In this document: positions 1 through 10,670 of the stretch, one piece after another
Numbering within the stretch: position 1 is the first letter of the stretch
Layout: each line of letters starts with the position of its first letter
Source of the DNA: Umbilicaria muhlenbergii
Taxonomy: Eukaryota > Ascomycota > Lecanoromycetes > Umbilicariales > Umbilicariaceae
DNA: 64,000 nucleotides
Direction: 5' to 3'
Assembly: GCA_000611775.1 (NCBI GenBank)
Contig: KK106986.1
Coordinates: forward strand, 186,001-250,000
Notes under the pieces: generated by a model
Databases searched by the model: none
The model's input: only the letters and a program-made list of their open reading frames with translations
What the model was told of the DNA's origin: nothing
Position numbers and translations under genes: made by a program

Positions 1-119
1 AGCGGAATAAAGCCGGAAGTTGAGGTCGCACAATGCACTAACCACATCCATCACCAGCGTCATCAGATAATAACAGCTGCTCTACAAATATCAATTGCAA
101 GCCTCAACCTACAACAATA

Positions 120-1137
120 ATGGCCATCTCAATATTACCCCCAGCTCCTGCAGCTCCAGCATACTACCATGAATCATCCGACAATGACTCCCTGGACTCG
201 GACGGCGACGTTGACATGGCCGACAGCGGAAGACCAACCAAGCGCGCCAGACTGTCAGGCAAAGGAATAGTAACGCCAGGCGAGACGGTTACCGATGATC
301 CACAGTGGATGAGGTGCGCACACTATACTTCTCTCGCCATCGATTGCAACCAGCTGATATCCTTCTTCCAGAGGCCACGGTACATACGTCACCCCAGACA
401 CCACCAGCATCATAGCCACCGTGGCCGGCACCGTCCAAAAAACCAACAAACTCCTCTCCGTTCGCCCCCTCCGCGCGCGCTACACCCCCGAAATCGGCGA
501 CCTCGTCGTCGGCCGAATCGTCGAAGTGCAAACAAAACGCTGGAAAGTCGACCTCTCCGCCCCTCTCCTCGCACACCTCCCCCTCAGCGCCATCAATCTC
601 CCCGGCGGTATACTACGAAAGCGCACTAGCACCGACGAGCTACAAATCCGGACGTTCTTCTCGGAGGGGGATCTCCTAGTCGCGGAGGTGCAGTCAATAT
701 ACCAAGATGGCGCCGCATCCCTGCACACGCGATCGTTGAAGTATGGGAAACTCCGCAACGGGGTTTTCCTGGCCGTAGCCGGCACCGGTGGCGGCGGCGG
801 CGTTGTGCGTTCCCGGCATCAAGTGTGGACGATCAACACCGGCAACGGCGGGGGCGAAGTCGACGTCGTGTTGGGGGTCAACGGCTACATCTGGATTTCG
901 AGGCACACGTCCACCGAAGCCGCGACCTCCCAAGTGTCGATCACGAAATTGGAAGAGACGGTCAGCAGTTCGATCTACTCGAGTCAGAACGACGAGATTG
1001 CGCCGGCGACGAGGAGGGAGATTGCGAGGATAGCGGGGTGTATTCGGGGGTTGGTGGAGGGGAAGATGAGGGTGGATGAGGAGATGGTTATGAGGGCTTA
1101 TGAGGCGAGTTTGGAGGACGCTGAATTGCGGGATTGA
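120..1137 (+). CDS. RRP4: Exosome complex cap subunit Rrp4
   Basis: Two exons, 120-313 and 372-1137, give 319 residues; the 58-nt intron at 314-371 restores the conserved stretch [14 protein letters not shown]. Rrp4 is a cap subunit of the RNA exosome in nucleus and cytoplasm; it guides RNA into the barrel for 3'-5' decay and rRNA processing. Seen: an acidic, variable N-terminus; the N-terminal domain motif GHGTYV near residue 66; an S1 RNA-binding domain from about residue 105 ([20 protein letters not shown]); a KH-like region with NGYIWIS around residues 200-250. The glycine run GTGGGGGV lies between S1 and KH. The start is the first ATG of the open frame. Nothing looks broken. The family call is secure from motif order and length. 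Confidence 0.95.
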
Positions 1138-2328
1138 TCCAAGAAGCAACCTATATCCACCACAGCTATGATGCGAAAGCAGAATACCAGCCAGATGATG
1201 GAAATTGTCCGCCGATAATCGACTGGATTCGACAAAGGTCAACGTCCGGACGCGGAGCTCAAAGCAATGGTCACTGCATTCACCAAAACCCTGTTTGGTC
1301 TCCTTGGTCATAAAGCAGCCACATGTCACTTGTGCATCGCAGTCGTGTTATATGCGCACGGCGAACGGGTTACATGCGCAGGAGACCCCAATTCTTCCGG
1401 GGATTGCTCGAGTTCGGGGTTTATGGGCGTATAGACCATTGTGAGACTACAAGTCTCCTTCTGTGTTGCTCTTATGGTATCCAATATAGACCAATTGTAC
1501 ATATATGCTTCAGCCCGCGAATACCCCTTGCGCCCATATATTCAACAATATTGACATTCCAGCCGTAGTGTTGCAAGACCAGCAACCAAAACCAGCAGAT
1601 GCTTGTGCAGCGGTCACAGAAGACACTAACGATAAGCTGCACAATACACTCACAGTCAGAAGAACAGTTTGTATCAATGAAAAGCTACTCGAAACCTCAG
1701 CCACGTAACCACACCAAAGAGCCATGTATAAATGGTAGACTATCTCACGACCCACACAACAACCCACCATTCGCTGTCAATCCCGCAGAGTGATCCCAGA
1801 AACCACTCGCAACAAGAAACTGAGCCAGCACCAGCAAACCCCAAAAACCGGCGCAGCAAACAGAAGCAAGAGGTCAGCCCCACAGACGCCCCTTCGTCGC
1901 ATCTCAAATCCCCAAAACACAACCTCCTATTTCCAGTCCCGTCCCACCTACAGATCCTCTACTCACTTTCCATACCGCTTCCAGAACCCCGACCTTCATA
2001 ATCCTGCCCAGCACCAGCTCCATCACGTACACAACGACTTGTATGCAAAATGAGGCGATCAAGGGGAAAAGGTATTTTTTAAATCCAGAGATGTCGAGAT
2101 AAAGCGCCAAAACGGAGAGGGGGGAGCTGTCGGCATCGACTGCCTATGTGGTGTTTCCTTGTTTGGAAAGCGGTGAACGCCATGGCGGGGAAAGCCATCA
2201 GGTCTCTCTTCCTCTTCGCAGAGGTTTTTCAACGCGGAAGACAGCAAATTTCGTAGATTATGATGAACGATTCTGATGGGAAGGGTCAGAAAGCCTCACG
2301 AGCAGATGTTGCGGGAAGCTAAGGAGGT
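1138..2328. other. Intergenic, no gene seen
   Basis: About 1.2 kb without a frame that looks coding. Short open frames on both strands have no recognisable motif. Polypurine/polypyrimidine stretches occur near 1800-1900. Includes the 3' flank of RRP4 and probably the upstream region of the Mim2-like gene. Confidence 0.5.
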
Positions 2329-2866
2329 ATGCAGGATGCTGGTATATTTGTCCGTTTCATCAAAATGCACAGTCAGGACTGTTTCCGTATTAGATATAAG
2401 AAGCAAGTTCAGAGCCAAAGCAGTGAAGGTGACACGGATGAATTGATGGACAACGCCAACCAAGTCCTATCTAAGATGGATGGAAGGGTGAGAACCCCGT
2501 CAAGACTAGTTATCGATGCAAAGGAAATAATACACAATGTCGATTCAGAAGTGAGGCCGAAGAACCCGGTCAACAAAGAGCGACCTGCTTCATACAATAC
2601 CCGCCGTAATACGCTAAGCCTCTCCACCCCTGCGCGCGAGTTGCAGTTCCCCGTACGCTCAACGACCCGAACCTCCCCCCTCGGCCATCATCATCCCACC
2701 ACATCCTCACCGCGTCCCCCCCACCAAAGTCCTTTCCTTTCCTTCCTCTCCTCTCCCCTCTTCTCCTCCCCTCCCAGCGGCTCTCGCCAACCGCCCACCC
2801 ATCGCCATCCACCCACTACATCCACCGCATCCACAATCGCAGGCGCACCTCCACAAACGCCCCCCC

Positions 2867-2907
2867 NNNNNNNNNNNNNNNNNNNNNNNNNNNNNNNNNN
2901 NNNNNNN
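2867..2907. other. Assembly gap (41 N)
   Basis: A run of 41 N inside a C-rich, serine/threonine-coding low-complexity stretch. It hides the 5' part of the following gene. The true length of the gap is unknown. Confidence 0.99.
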
Positions 2908-3538
2908 ATCCTCATCCTACGACCTCCTCTCCACCCCCCCCACCTCCGCCTCCACCACCTCCTCTCTCCCCTCCTCCGCCTCCACGTCCTCGCTCGACCT
3001 CGACCTCGACCTCGACTCCGACGGGGACTCCTCATCAACCGGCGGCGAAACGGACGCCGAGCGCGAATGGAAGGAGTCGCTGCAGCAGCTGGAGCTGCTG
3101 CTGACGATGGTGGTGGTGCCGTTCGCGGGCAAGTACTTGGGGCGGAAGTGCGCGTATTGGGGTGAGTGGTAAATCATCATCCCCCTCTTTGTCTGCCTCT
3201 CGGGGTTTCCGTTTCCCCTTCCCGTCCCATCCCGACGAGAGTGGTCGAGAGTGGGAGTGTGGGAAGATTGATTGGACCGCCTCTCACCGCCGGCGGGGCC
3301 GGATGGGGGGGAATCATCGTCATTTGTGGGGGAAGGAAGGAGGGAGGGAGGGAGGGAGGGGGGAAACTGAGGCCGATTGGGAGGCGTTTACGAGACGAAG
3401 ATGAATGAGACTAACGGCTACGATGACGATCTAGGATGGACGCGATTCATGGAGTGGAAATACCCCGTCGAGATCGTCGTGACGAGTAAGCCACGCTTCC
3501 GAGCGGCGGGGATCATTGAGGCGGCGTCGCCGCTATAA
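2908..3538 (+). CDS. Probable Mim2-like mitochondrial outer-membrane import protein (5' end in gap)
   Basis: The frame opens straight out of the gap with a serine- and LDLD-rich segment, then EREWKESLQQLELLLTMV, a hydrophobic segment ending VVPFAGKYLGRKCAYWG, and after a 273-nt intron (3162-3434) the C-terminus WTRFMEWKYPVEIVV to a stop at 3536-3538. One predicted membrane helix with a following LGR motif and short C-terminal tail fits fungal Mim2, which works with Mim1 to insert helical proteins into the mitochondrial outer membrane. The assignment rests on remembered motif likeness, not on a search. No ATG in frame is visible between the gap and the conserved part, so the start probably lies in the gap. 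The intron is long for this window and holds a GGGA repeat. Alternative: another small tail-anchored membrane protein. Confidence 0.5.
3331..3363 (+). repeat. GGGA/GGAA microsatellite inside an intron
   Basis: Purine-only tract of GGAA and GGGA units within the intron of the Mim2-like gene. Confidence 0.9.
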
Positions 3539-3555
3539 ACGCACGTCTTATTATT

Positions 3556-3580
3556 GAGAGAGAGAGAGAGCGAGAGAGAG
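3556..3580 (+). repeat. GA microsatellite
   Basis: Nearly pure (GA)n with one GC interruption, just 3' of the Mim2-like stop codon. Confidence 0.9.
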
Positions 3581-3890
3581 GCGTGGAATCTACGGAAAGA
3601 GCGGACGAAAGGGAAAAACGCAGCCGCCATGCCGCGAGCACCGCGTGCCGTTCAGACAAGCCGGAGCATGCAGTTACAGACGACCTGGGAGGAGCGAGCC
3701 ATCTACATCCATCCGCAATCCACGTGGCCCCTCCACTGTGGACGACGTCGGAAGCGAACCCGCTGCGTTAACAGCCCCCCCGGAATCACAAACACAACCC
3801 CGAGCGTCCGCAGACCTAGATACAAGAAAGCAACCGGAAAAAAATAGAAGCAATATTGCCACCTCGCTCGTCGTTCATCCAAGACAACGT

Positions 3891-3930
3891 AGGGTATCGC
3901 AGGGTATCGCAGGGTATCGCAGGGTATCCG
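3891..3930 (+). repeat. 10-bp tandem repeat, four copies
   Basis: Four head-to-tail copies of agggtatcgc; the last copy differs at its two final bases. It lies in non-coding sequence. Confidence 0.95.
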
Positions 3931-4853
3931 TACAAAGGAAAGACTCGTGACAAAGATCCACCCCAGCGCCCAAAAGAACGAGAACCTCCCATAAATTCAT
4001 TCCATATAAAAACCCCATCGTAACCAGTCCCAAAGTTGCCCCTTCTCCGTCCACGCCAAAAGCCCCGTGTATCCTCGTCCAAGATGAGAGACCGTGGTAG
4101 ATACCTTGGCGCTACAAATGGTCCCACGGCCCGGTCCAGGCATAGCCGGTGGAGAAGGTGTGAATTATCATCCCGTCCAAGACCAGAGGCCCGTGGCATG
4201 TCCTGTAATAGAGAGTTCGCAAACCCGTATCCGGTGAGAGCCTGGTGTAGTATATATACCCCGAGCGGAAAAAAGTAAGGATCCATGCCGCGACGGTGAG
4301 ATAGCAGAGGTAGAAGTAGGGAAATGAATAATTAGACAAAAGCGAGACCGGTCATAAAGTATTAGGCATCTCGAGAATAAGGTAACGGGATATCGTCGGC
4401 CAGCGGCAAGGGATCCTTTCTGGTCAATGGTGCACGGTAAGAAAGTACGCGGGCGATTGTAAAGACTGATTCGGAAGCCGGCAATACTGGTGCGGTCTCG
4501 GAAGAGAGAAGAGTCGAGGATGAAGACGGTCGAGTGAGATCCCCAGTATGATAAGGCCGTCATACGGGTAGAAGACCTTCCTGGTCGTTGAAGAAGACTG
4601 GATCCGTGGACTCACTTGACCTTGATGTACGAGAAGTTTTCTCTGATCCGAATATATAGGAAATGATGCTGGACGAAGCGACAAAGTCCCGTCTGGGTCC
4701 TTGCAAAGGAATGTAAGATGCGGTACACTGGTAGATACCTGGATTAGGAACCCGTCGATGTATGTGAAAGCTTCCACGGGGATAGTCTTGAAGTGGTTCA
4801 CTAACATAATCGTCGAAGTGATAGAAGCTCTCGATGCACCGGGATTTGATGAT

Positions 4854-6374
4854 CTAGTTCCACTGAATGAGGTTCCATCCGTAATCCGCCGGCCCTGCAG
4901 TGGGTGGAAGCGACTCAGCCCACGGATTTCCTTGCCCAGGATTGTTGAAACCCTGAGTATCAAAGCCTTGATTAGGATCAGCCACGAAAACAAACCCCGA
5001 GTCCTGTGATCCCGGCGTCAGAGGATCCAGGTAATCGCCGCCGGGCGTGGCCTCTTGGAGATCTTCCATGGCATGGGAAAGTTCGGGGGTCCCATCGGAC
5101 ACATCCTGGGGTACATCGAGCGCACCTGTTGTTGGTGATGGACCGGGCCGGCTTAAAGGCCCACGCGCTACATGATCACCCAATGCGACATGAGTGCACT
5201 TGGCTGCGGTGAGTCTCTTTCTCCTAGGCTAGAGCACGGGTCTACGTACCTTTCGCTTTTTTCGCCTGCAATTTTTACACGCACCAACGTCTCTGACTTT
5301 CTTGATATGTTCTTTCTCAATGGTGGTATAGCGCCTTTTTCTCGGCGGCTCTACAATGTTCAGGAGAGGGTCCATGTGGAAAAAACCGCTGCCCGGTAGT
5401 TCAAACTCCGTTTCCGGAGTCCTAGGTGGTTGAGGGTTCCCAGCAGCGTTTTGTGGAGTAACTGGCGTTACCACAAGAGGGGAAAGTTGCTGAAAAGGAT
5501 TGCTGAAGAGCGGCCGTGAGAGGTTGCTAGTAGAAACGAAACTACTAGCTTCGGATGCGACCTGGTTGTAGAAGCTTTCGGAGCCCCGCGAAAGTGGAGC
5601 TGGCGGGTGCTGATATCAGTAGACTACACAGTAGGCTGCCATAGACTAACATACCCATATTTCGGCCAGAGTCCTCCCATTGAACCAGATACGGGCCATA
5701 GATAGCTGTGTGGAAGCCGGTGGGATCCTACGGTAAGACCTAGCCTTAGCATCAGGTCTAAAGAAGGTAACACGAGGCTGGGTTTGCATAATAAATCCAA
5801 CATCCAAGAGCTTGGTTTTCAGGAGCTCTGGTCGTCACACCTGGTGGCCTAAGCTTGCAAATTGGTTATGGCTTACCTCTGTGGGGGGCACCGGTTGATA
5901 GTTGGCCTCAAAGTCAGGTGTTGCTAACCCGTTTCCCCGGACCTCTGCACTGTGGAGAGGCAGCTGAGGTTGGCGTGATCGGTTGCGGACCCTAGGCAGG
6001 TCATAAATCCTGCTCTGGCTTGAATTTACTTCCACAGACATACCCATATGAGGTGCATATGGGTAATCAGAATATGGTGCCATTTCCGGTGCAAGTTCTC
6101 CCATCTGGTCCACCTGTCCCGGAAGTGGAGTAACCGGGTTCCAAACTAGTTGCGCATATTCCCATCGGTCCTCTGGAGATATCCCGCCGGGTCCACGACG
6201 GAAACTGGTCTCTGGGACCAGTGCGTTTTGCGCAGAGTCTTCTGAGGCATTGTTATCTCCGAGACCAAGATCGAGTGCAAGGAGGTGGCCAGACGCTTGT
6301 CCTGCAAGGGCGTGGGAGGGTCTAAAAGCCATACCCGGGGGAGTAACGTGTTCACGGCGCCTTGGCGGAATCAT
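4854..6374 (-). CDS. Hypothetical protein with a half Zn2Cys6-like motif
   Basis: Four minus-strand exons keep frame: 6374-5877, 5825-5655, 5609-5250, 5198-4854 (457 residues if the ATG at 6374 is used). The 51-nt intron at 5199-5249 joins the motif GACKNCRRKKRKCTHV, which has the C-x2-C-x6-C spacing of the first half of a fungal Zn2Cys6 cluster preceded by a basic stretch. The second cysteine triplet of a normal cluster is absent; the rest is acidic and rich in Pro, Gly and Gln, as in activation domains. A nuclear transcription regulator is an inference only. Coding-like minus-strand sequence goes on upstream to about 6925 (for example EFDLSQIK near 6480 and HPWDSYSLHWRAG near 6850), but I could not join it with good introns, so the start is uncertain. 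Alternative: a decayed regulator gene. Confidence 0.45.
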
Positions 6375-6925
6375 CTGAGTGCGACTGTGATGAGGTCTGT
6401 AAGTCGTCGTATTTGCCAGTCCCGAGTTCGTAAAGCAAAAAGTCCCAAGATCGAGCAGTGTTATCACCTTGATTTGACTTAGATCGAACTCAGACGCAAA
6501 AGAGTTCCGTGGCACCAGAACGGTTTCACGAGGAGTGAGCTGATATATAAAATAGCGCTGTGGGGCATCCAATACATGGATCGGCAAGCCCAATGGTAAA
6601 GACTCCGAAACAAGATACTGCTGTATAATCTGTGACCAGGTCTTCCGGACCAATGGTGGAATGATACGACAGGTATCTGGTAATCCAGAAGTAAGCCTCA
6701 AGAGGTACTTGACCGAGCGAAGACGGCGATGTACCTGTGCGGAAAATAAGGACTATATGGATGCGCAACGGTAGCTGAATCGGGACTGGCAACCTCAAAG
6801 GACCACTCTAAGCGTAATCGATGGCCTGCTCGCCAATGTAAGGAGTAGCTGTCCCAGGGGTGTGGATCCAATGGATAATTAGGGCTCGAAAAGATGTCCA
6901 CTTCAGACTGGCCACCTATTACCAC

Positions 6926-8775
6926 AACAGGATACCTTCAATTCTTTGCTAGACGTGGTCGGACAATTCTCTCGGGTCTTCAAAGAGGTACCTGGACACG
7001 GGACTTGATCGGTTCGGAACAGATCGGAGCGGAGAGGATCTGCCAGCTCGGTTGTAAGGGGACTCTGAGTTTCTGCAGTTGCGTTAGGGTTTGTCCACCC
7101 GCGTGGGCCGTGGATGACAACCGGATCCGTCCTAGGTAGTGGAGTCCAATATGCGATCGATAAGAAGGTATACCCCAGTGCAGAGAGAACTAGGGTGGGC
7201 CTAGTTCACCTATAGATATTGCCCGTGTCTTTCCAGCCTTTGGCAAGTCCGGTAGATAACCAAGAGAGAGAAGGTCCTAAACCAATTGCGTAGCTAGATA
7301 CCCACCTGCAATGCCAATGGCCTGGTCGTATATGGTTGAACGTGCAGCGAAGCCCAACCGGCGGTCTATAGGAAGAAATGGAGGGAAGTAAGTACGAGAT
7401 TGGTGCCCAAAGGGAAAGGGAGCAGAAAGCAGAACGCAAAGAAACGACGAGTTGCAGGATCGCACACATATAATTGCGCAGCGAAACGCGAACCCCTGCC
7501 CCAGGCAGAATCAGGCAAATTGGTGCGCTGGCACATTGAGGCTCTGGGGCTTAGGAATCAATTTTTCGGAGTTGAAGAGAGCAATTCGGACGCGGTGGTT
7601 GACGGTATCAACAGCTAACGCGAGGTCGGGCAGAAATGCGGCGTCTCCATCAGCTCACCGTGTTGCACTGCGGCAGCCACGATCAATCAGATGGCGCCTT
7701 TCTGCCGAGCCCAATTGAAAAACTGCTAGAAAGACGCCTCGCGGATAACTGCTCAAATCACGAGAGCTCAGTATATTAGCAAGTGTCCCCCTCGCATGGG
7801 CGAAGTTGCGGCATATTGGCTGCGGTGAGGCTTTGCAGGACACCTGGGATGGCAGATGGCTTCATCAAATCAACAATGCATAGAGTCGCAAAGCCCCTCG
7901 AGTTCTGAATCCCACAAGTCAGTGGCTTCCCCGTATTGCCTTTTTGTCGGGAAATTGCTATCGAGCGGTGGCTGTGGAAACAATCAAGAATCATGCCCGT
8001 GTGCCTGGCCTGGCTCGCCTGGCACTCGCCGCAGCCATCCAGACAGAGTCAAAGCGCCGCAGGATCCAACATCTCAGTTCGGATTGCTGTAGATGATTGG
8101 AACTTCAAACATCCTGAGGCTCCAGGCAGACACTCATGGGAGGCTTTTGGTTTTATGGCGGAAAAGCGGTGGGATTTATACATCGGTGTGCCGGAAATGG
8201 GTTCGGCGTTGTTTCCCCTGCTGTCGGCCTGGTGACGTTCCCCTGGTGCTTCGGTGCATGGTCTCACACGCAACTGGAAGCCCTCCAGGCAGACCGACAA
8301 TCCCCGAGCGGCGGCGAGCAACAAGGGCAATGGAGGTGTACGGAACATGCTGCTGGCTGGAGACACGTTTTCCTTACTCATGCGCAGCCATGTGTTGACG
8401 AATGGCTTGAAAAGGTCCTGCAGAAGACGGCGTTCATATACGATGTGCACTTGCTCAGTTAAGATACCTTTGCTATTATCATGATACCGCTTTTGTTAGT
8501 CGTACACATTACGCATTATGCAACAGAACAATGCACACCAATCCAAACTCCTCGAATGAGAGTCAAACGCCTTCGGTGTATAGATACAGAGCTCAAGATT
8601 ACCCCCCTTACTGACACTACCCGCGACTGCCGCTTGACGGTTGATTTGTCTGTCCAAAGGTTCGGGGACCACTCACACTGCACCTGAGTTGCCAATGATC
8701 GTCAGCCAATGATCTTGGATCGGTCGCGGTGGCAGCAATACAACTAGTGAACATGCTGCTCACCTCTGACAAAAT
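6926..8775. other. Intergenic, no gene supported
   Basis: Open frames here are short, conflict with one another and carry no motif I know. The stretch 7850-8450 has open frames of about 100 codons on both strands, none convincing. Confidence 0.4.
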
Positions 8776-9396
8776 TTAGACCTGGGACATTGCTGGCGCA
8801 CCTCCTCTGAATTTGCGTGATGGCATGCCTCCACCGCGCGCTCCCAAGGCCGAGAACACTAAAGATCCCATATACGCGGCGAAACCGAACCAGAGAAACG
8901 CGCACACAGCTTGTGCCTCGTGGCATCGCTTCCCCTGATTCTTCGATCCGTTGATGACGTGATTTCCTTTCAAATAATCCTGGAGATAGGTGAGTATACC
9001 AGGCGAAAGCAAGGATGAAAGTGGCTGGAGCTTACTTGGTTGCTACAGCTGTGAACATTGAGCTCGGCCGCAAGCGCGATACCACCGATGAGGAAGAAGA
9101 GCGTGAGGAGCGCATCCAGGACAAGCGGTAGGATGGGTAGGAAATTGAAATCAGGCTTGATCGATACGGCGAAGAGGTAGAACAGAGCCAGCATCGAGAT
9201 GACAGCGACGAACATGCAGTAGTTGACAATTGATGCGTTGCCGCCGACGGCCTCGGCGATCATATTGCCCGTGAGGGCCATGATGAGAAGAGTCCATAGG
9301 AACTTTGCTCGCCGTCAGTCCGCTCCTCGCCACCATTGTTGGCGCATGATTACTCACCTGCAGAGCGCGGAGCGCAAGGTTGATTGGATTGTCCAT
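8776..9396 (-). CDS. MARVEL-domain membrane protein, Nce102-like
   Basis: Three exons, 9396-9358, 9302-9036 and 8979-8776, all phase 0, give 169 residues. It begins MDNPINLALRALQ, then FLWTLLIMALTGNMIAEA, the usual start of fungal Nce102/Fhn1-type MARVEL proteins. Four hydrophobic segments can be seen: about residues 12-30, 40-62, 67-92 and 125-145. In yeast and Aspergillus such proteins sit in eisosome/MCC domains of the plasma membrane, help organise it and respond to sphingolipid levels. The soluble tail is Gly/Arg-rich (GARGGGMPSRKFRGG). The splice sites are normal (GTGAGT, GTAAGC donors). The window also holds an ORMDL gene, another sphingolipid-linked protein, but 43 kb away, so no link is implied. 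The family call is firm; export function is not shown by sequence. Confidence 0.88.
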
Positions 9397-10670
9397 CTGG
9401 TAAATAGGAGCAGAGGTGTATTAAGGGGTTACACAAAGGATGCCTGACGTCGCGATGAAAATGCTGTACTCAAGCCCCGGTAAGACTTAGGTAGGGTGAT
9501 GATTGACGGTGGTGGTGGTGGAGAGGAAAGGAGGCAAGTTGCGATGGAAGATAGTCGAGCGTGGCCTTAGCTCTTCGGATGGGCGACGGAAAGGTTTTTG
9601 AATTGCAAGCGGAAGGACGGGATGATGATGTAGCAGGAGCGCAGGAGCGAGCGGGTGCATTCGCCGAGAGTCACGGCAACCGACGTCATGTGCGCTAAGC
9701 CGCAACGGGCGCGTCATAACAGGGCAAAACACAGCAGACAGCGCGGCAACCAATCCAGGCGTCCTGTGCGCTTCCCACCTTTGCATCGCTGCTGCTTGGT
9801 AACAGGGCGCGCCACCTCAGCTGGTCACAAGCTACAGATCGAGGAGACCATCGCTCGGCTCTGAAGCATGGGAGTCTGACACCTCGAACATCAACGTGCC
9901 GAAGCTGCCGCCGTCGGTCTTTGAACTTTCAACATCCGATCATGGTCGCGATTACCATGTTGTAAATTAGGACATCGACATAGCCGCCAAGGTACATGTG
10001 TCGTTTCATAGCATCAGCGAAGCGGCTGATGAAGCTCTATCAAAACCAAATATGCCCTGTGGAAAATCGGTTGGAGAACCGCCTGTAGGCTGTAGAGCAG
10101 AACTGTGCCAAGGAAGCCGTTCCCTCCTGGCTATGACGCACGCGGCTCCTTACCAAGATTCGGGTGGAACGCTATGGAAAGAAGGTTTGAAGCTACGAGC
10201 AAGAATGTGTTCAGACCAGGGCACCGACTGAACTCTTTGGCTCCATTTGATCAATGCCCCTATGATGCGACCTGAAGTACTCTACATATAGTAGAAACCG
10301 TAGAGATGCTTCGAGTACCTGGGCTGTTGCAGACGGAAACTCTTCAAATGCTGCCGCACTTACTGTCCCATGATTTCTAATGTACGATAAAGGCATACAG
10401 AGAGGCAAGACCTCTTCATTTATTTTCACAAGCGTGGTTGGTGGCTTAAACTACACTCGTAGCTGTCCGCTGCGTAAAGTGGCATAGGGCACTTTGTCAT
10501 GTGACCATTCGCGGAGACATTTGCGAAAATTAAACTACCATACCCCATGACCGTTCCACCCGGGTATCTACAAAGCACGATATGAACATCTTCGAAGAAA
10601 GTGCAGGTACCAGACGTCAACGAAATTAAAAAGTGGAGGAATGCCTCGACAAGTGATACCCGCACCTTGT
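9397..10670. other. Intergenic, no gene seen
   Basis: Upstream of the Nce102-like gene and 3' flank of the mit1 gene. No frame with recognisable motifs on either strand. Confidence 0.5.

Larger units (their letters stand above)
3539..4853. other. Intergenic or 3' untranslated, no gene seen
   Basis: Holds the GA and 10-bp repeats. A long minus-strand open frame (4424-4993) runs into the zinc-cluster gene in another frame and has no motif; I read it as a shadow. The part next to 4853 is probably 3' flank of that minus-strand gene. Confidence 0.4.

Noticed and set aside
694-1329. Minus-strand open frame across RRP4
   Set aside because: Antisense shadow of a clear Rrp4 exon; no domain.
4424-4993. 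Minus-strand frame of 189 codons
   Set aside because: Overlaps the last exon of the half-cluster gene in another frame and has no motif.
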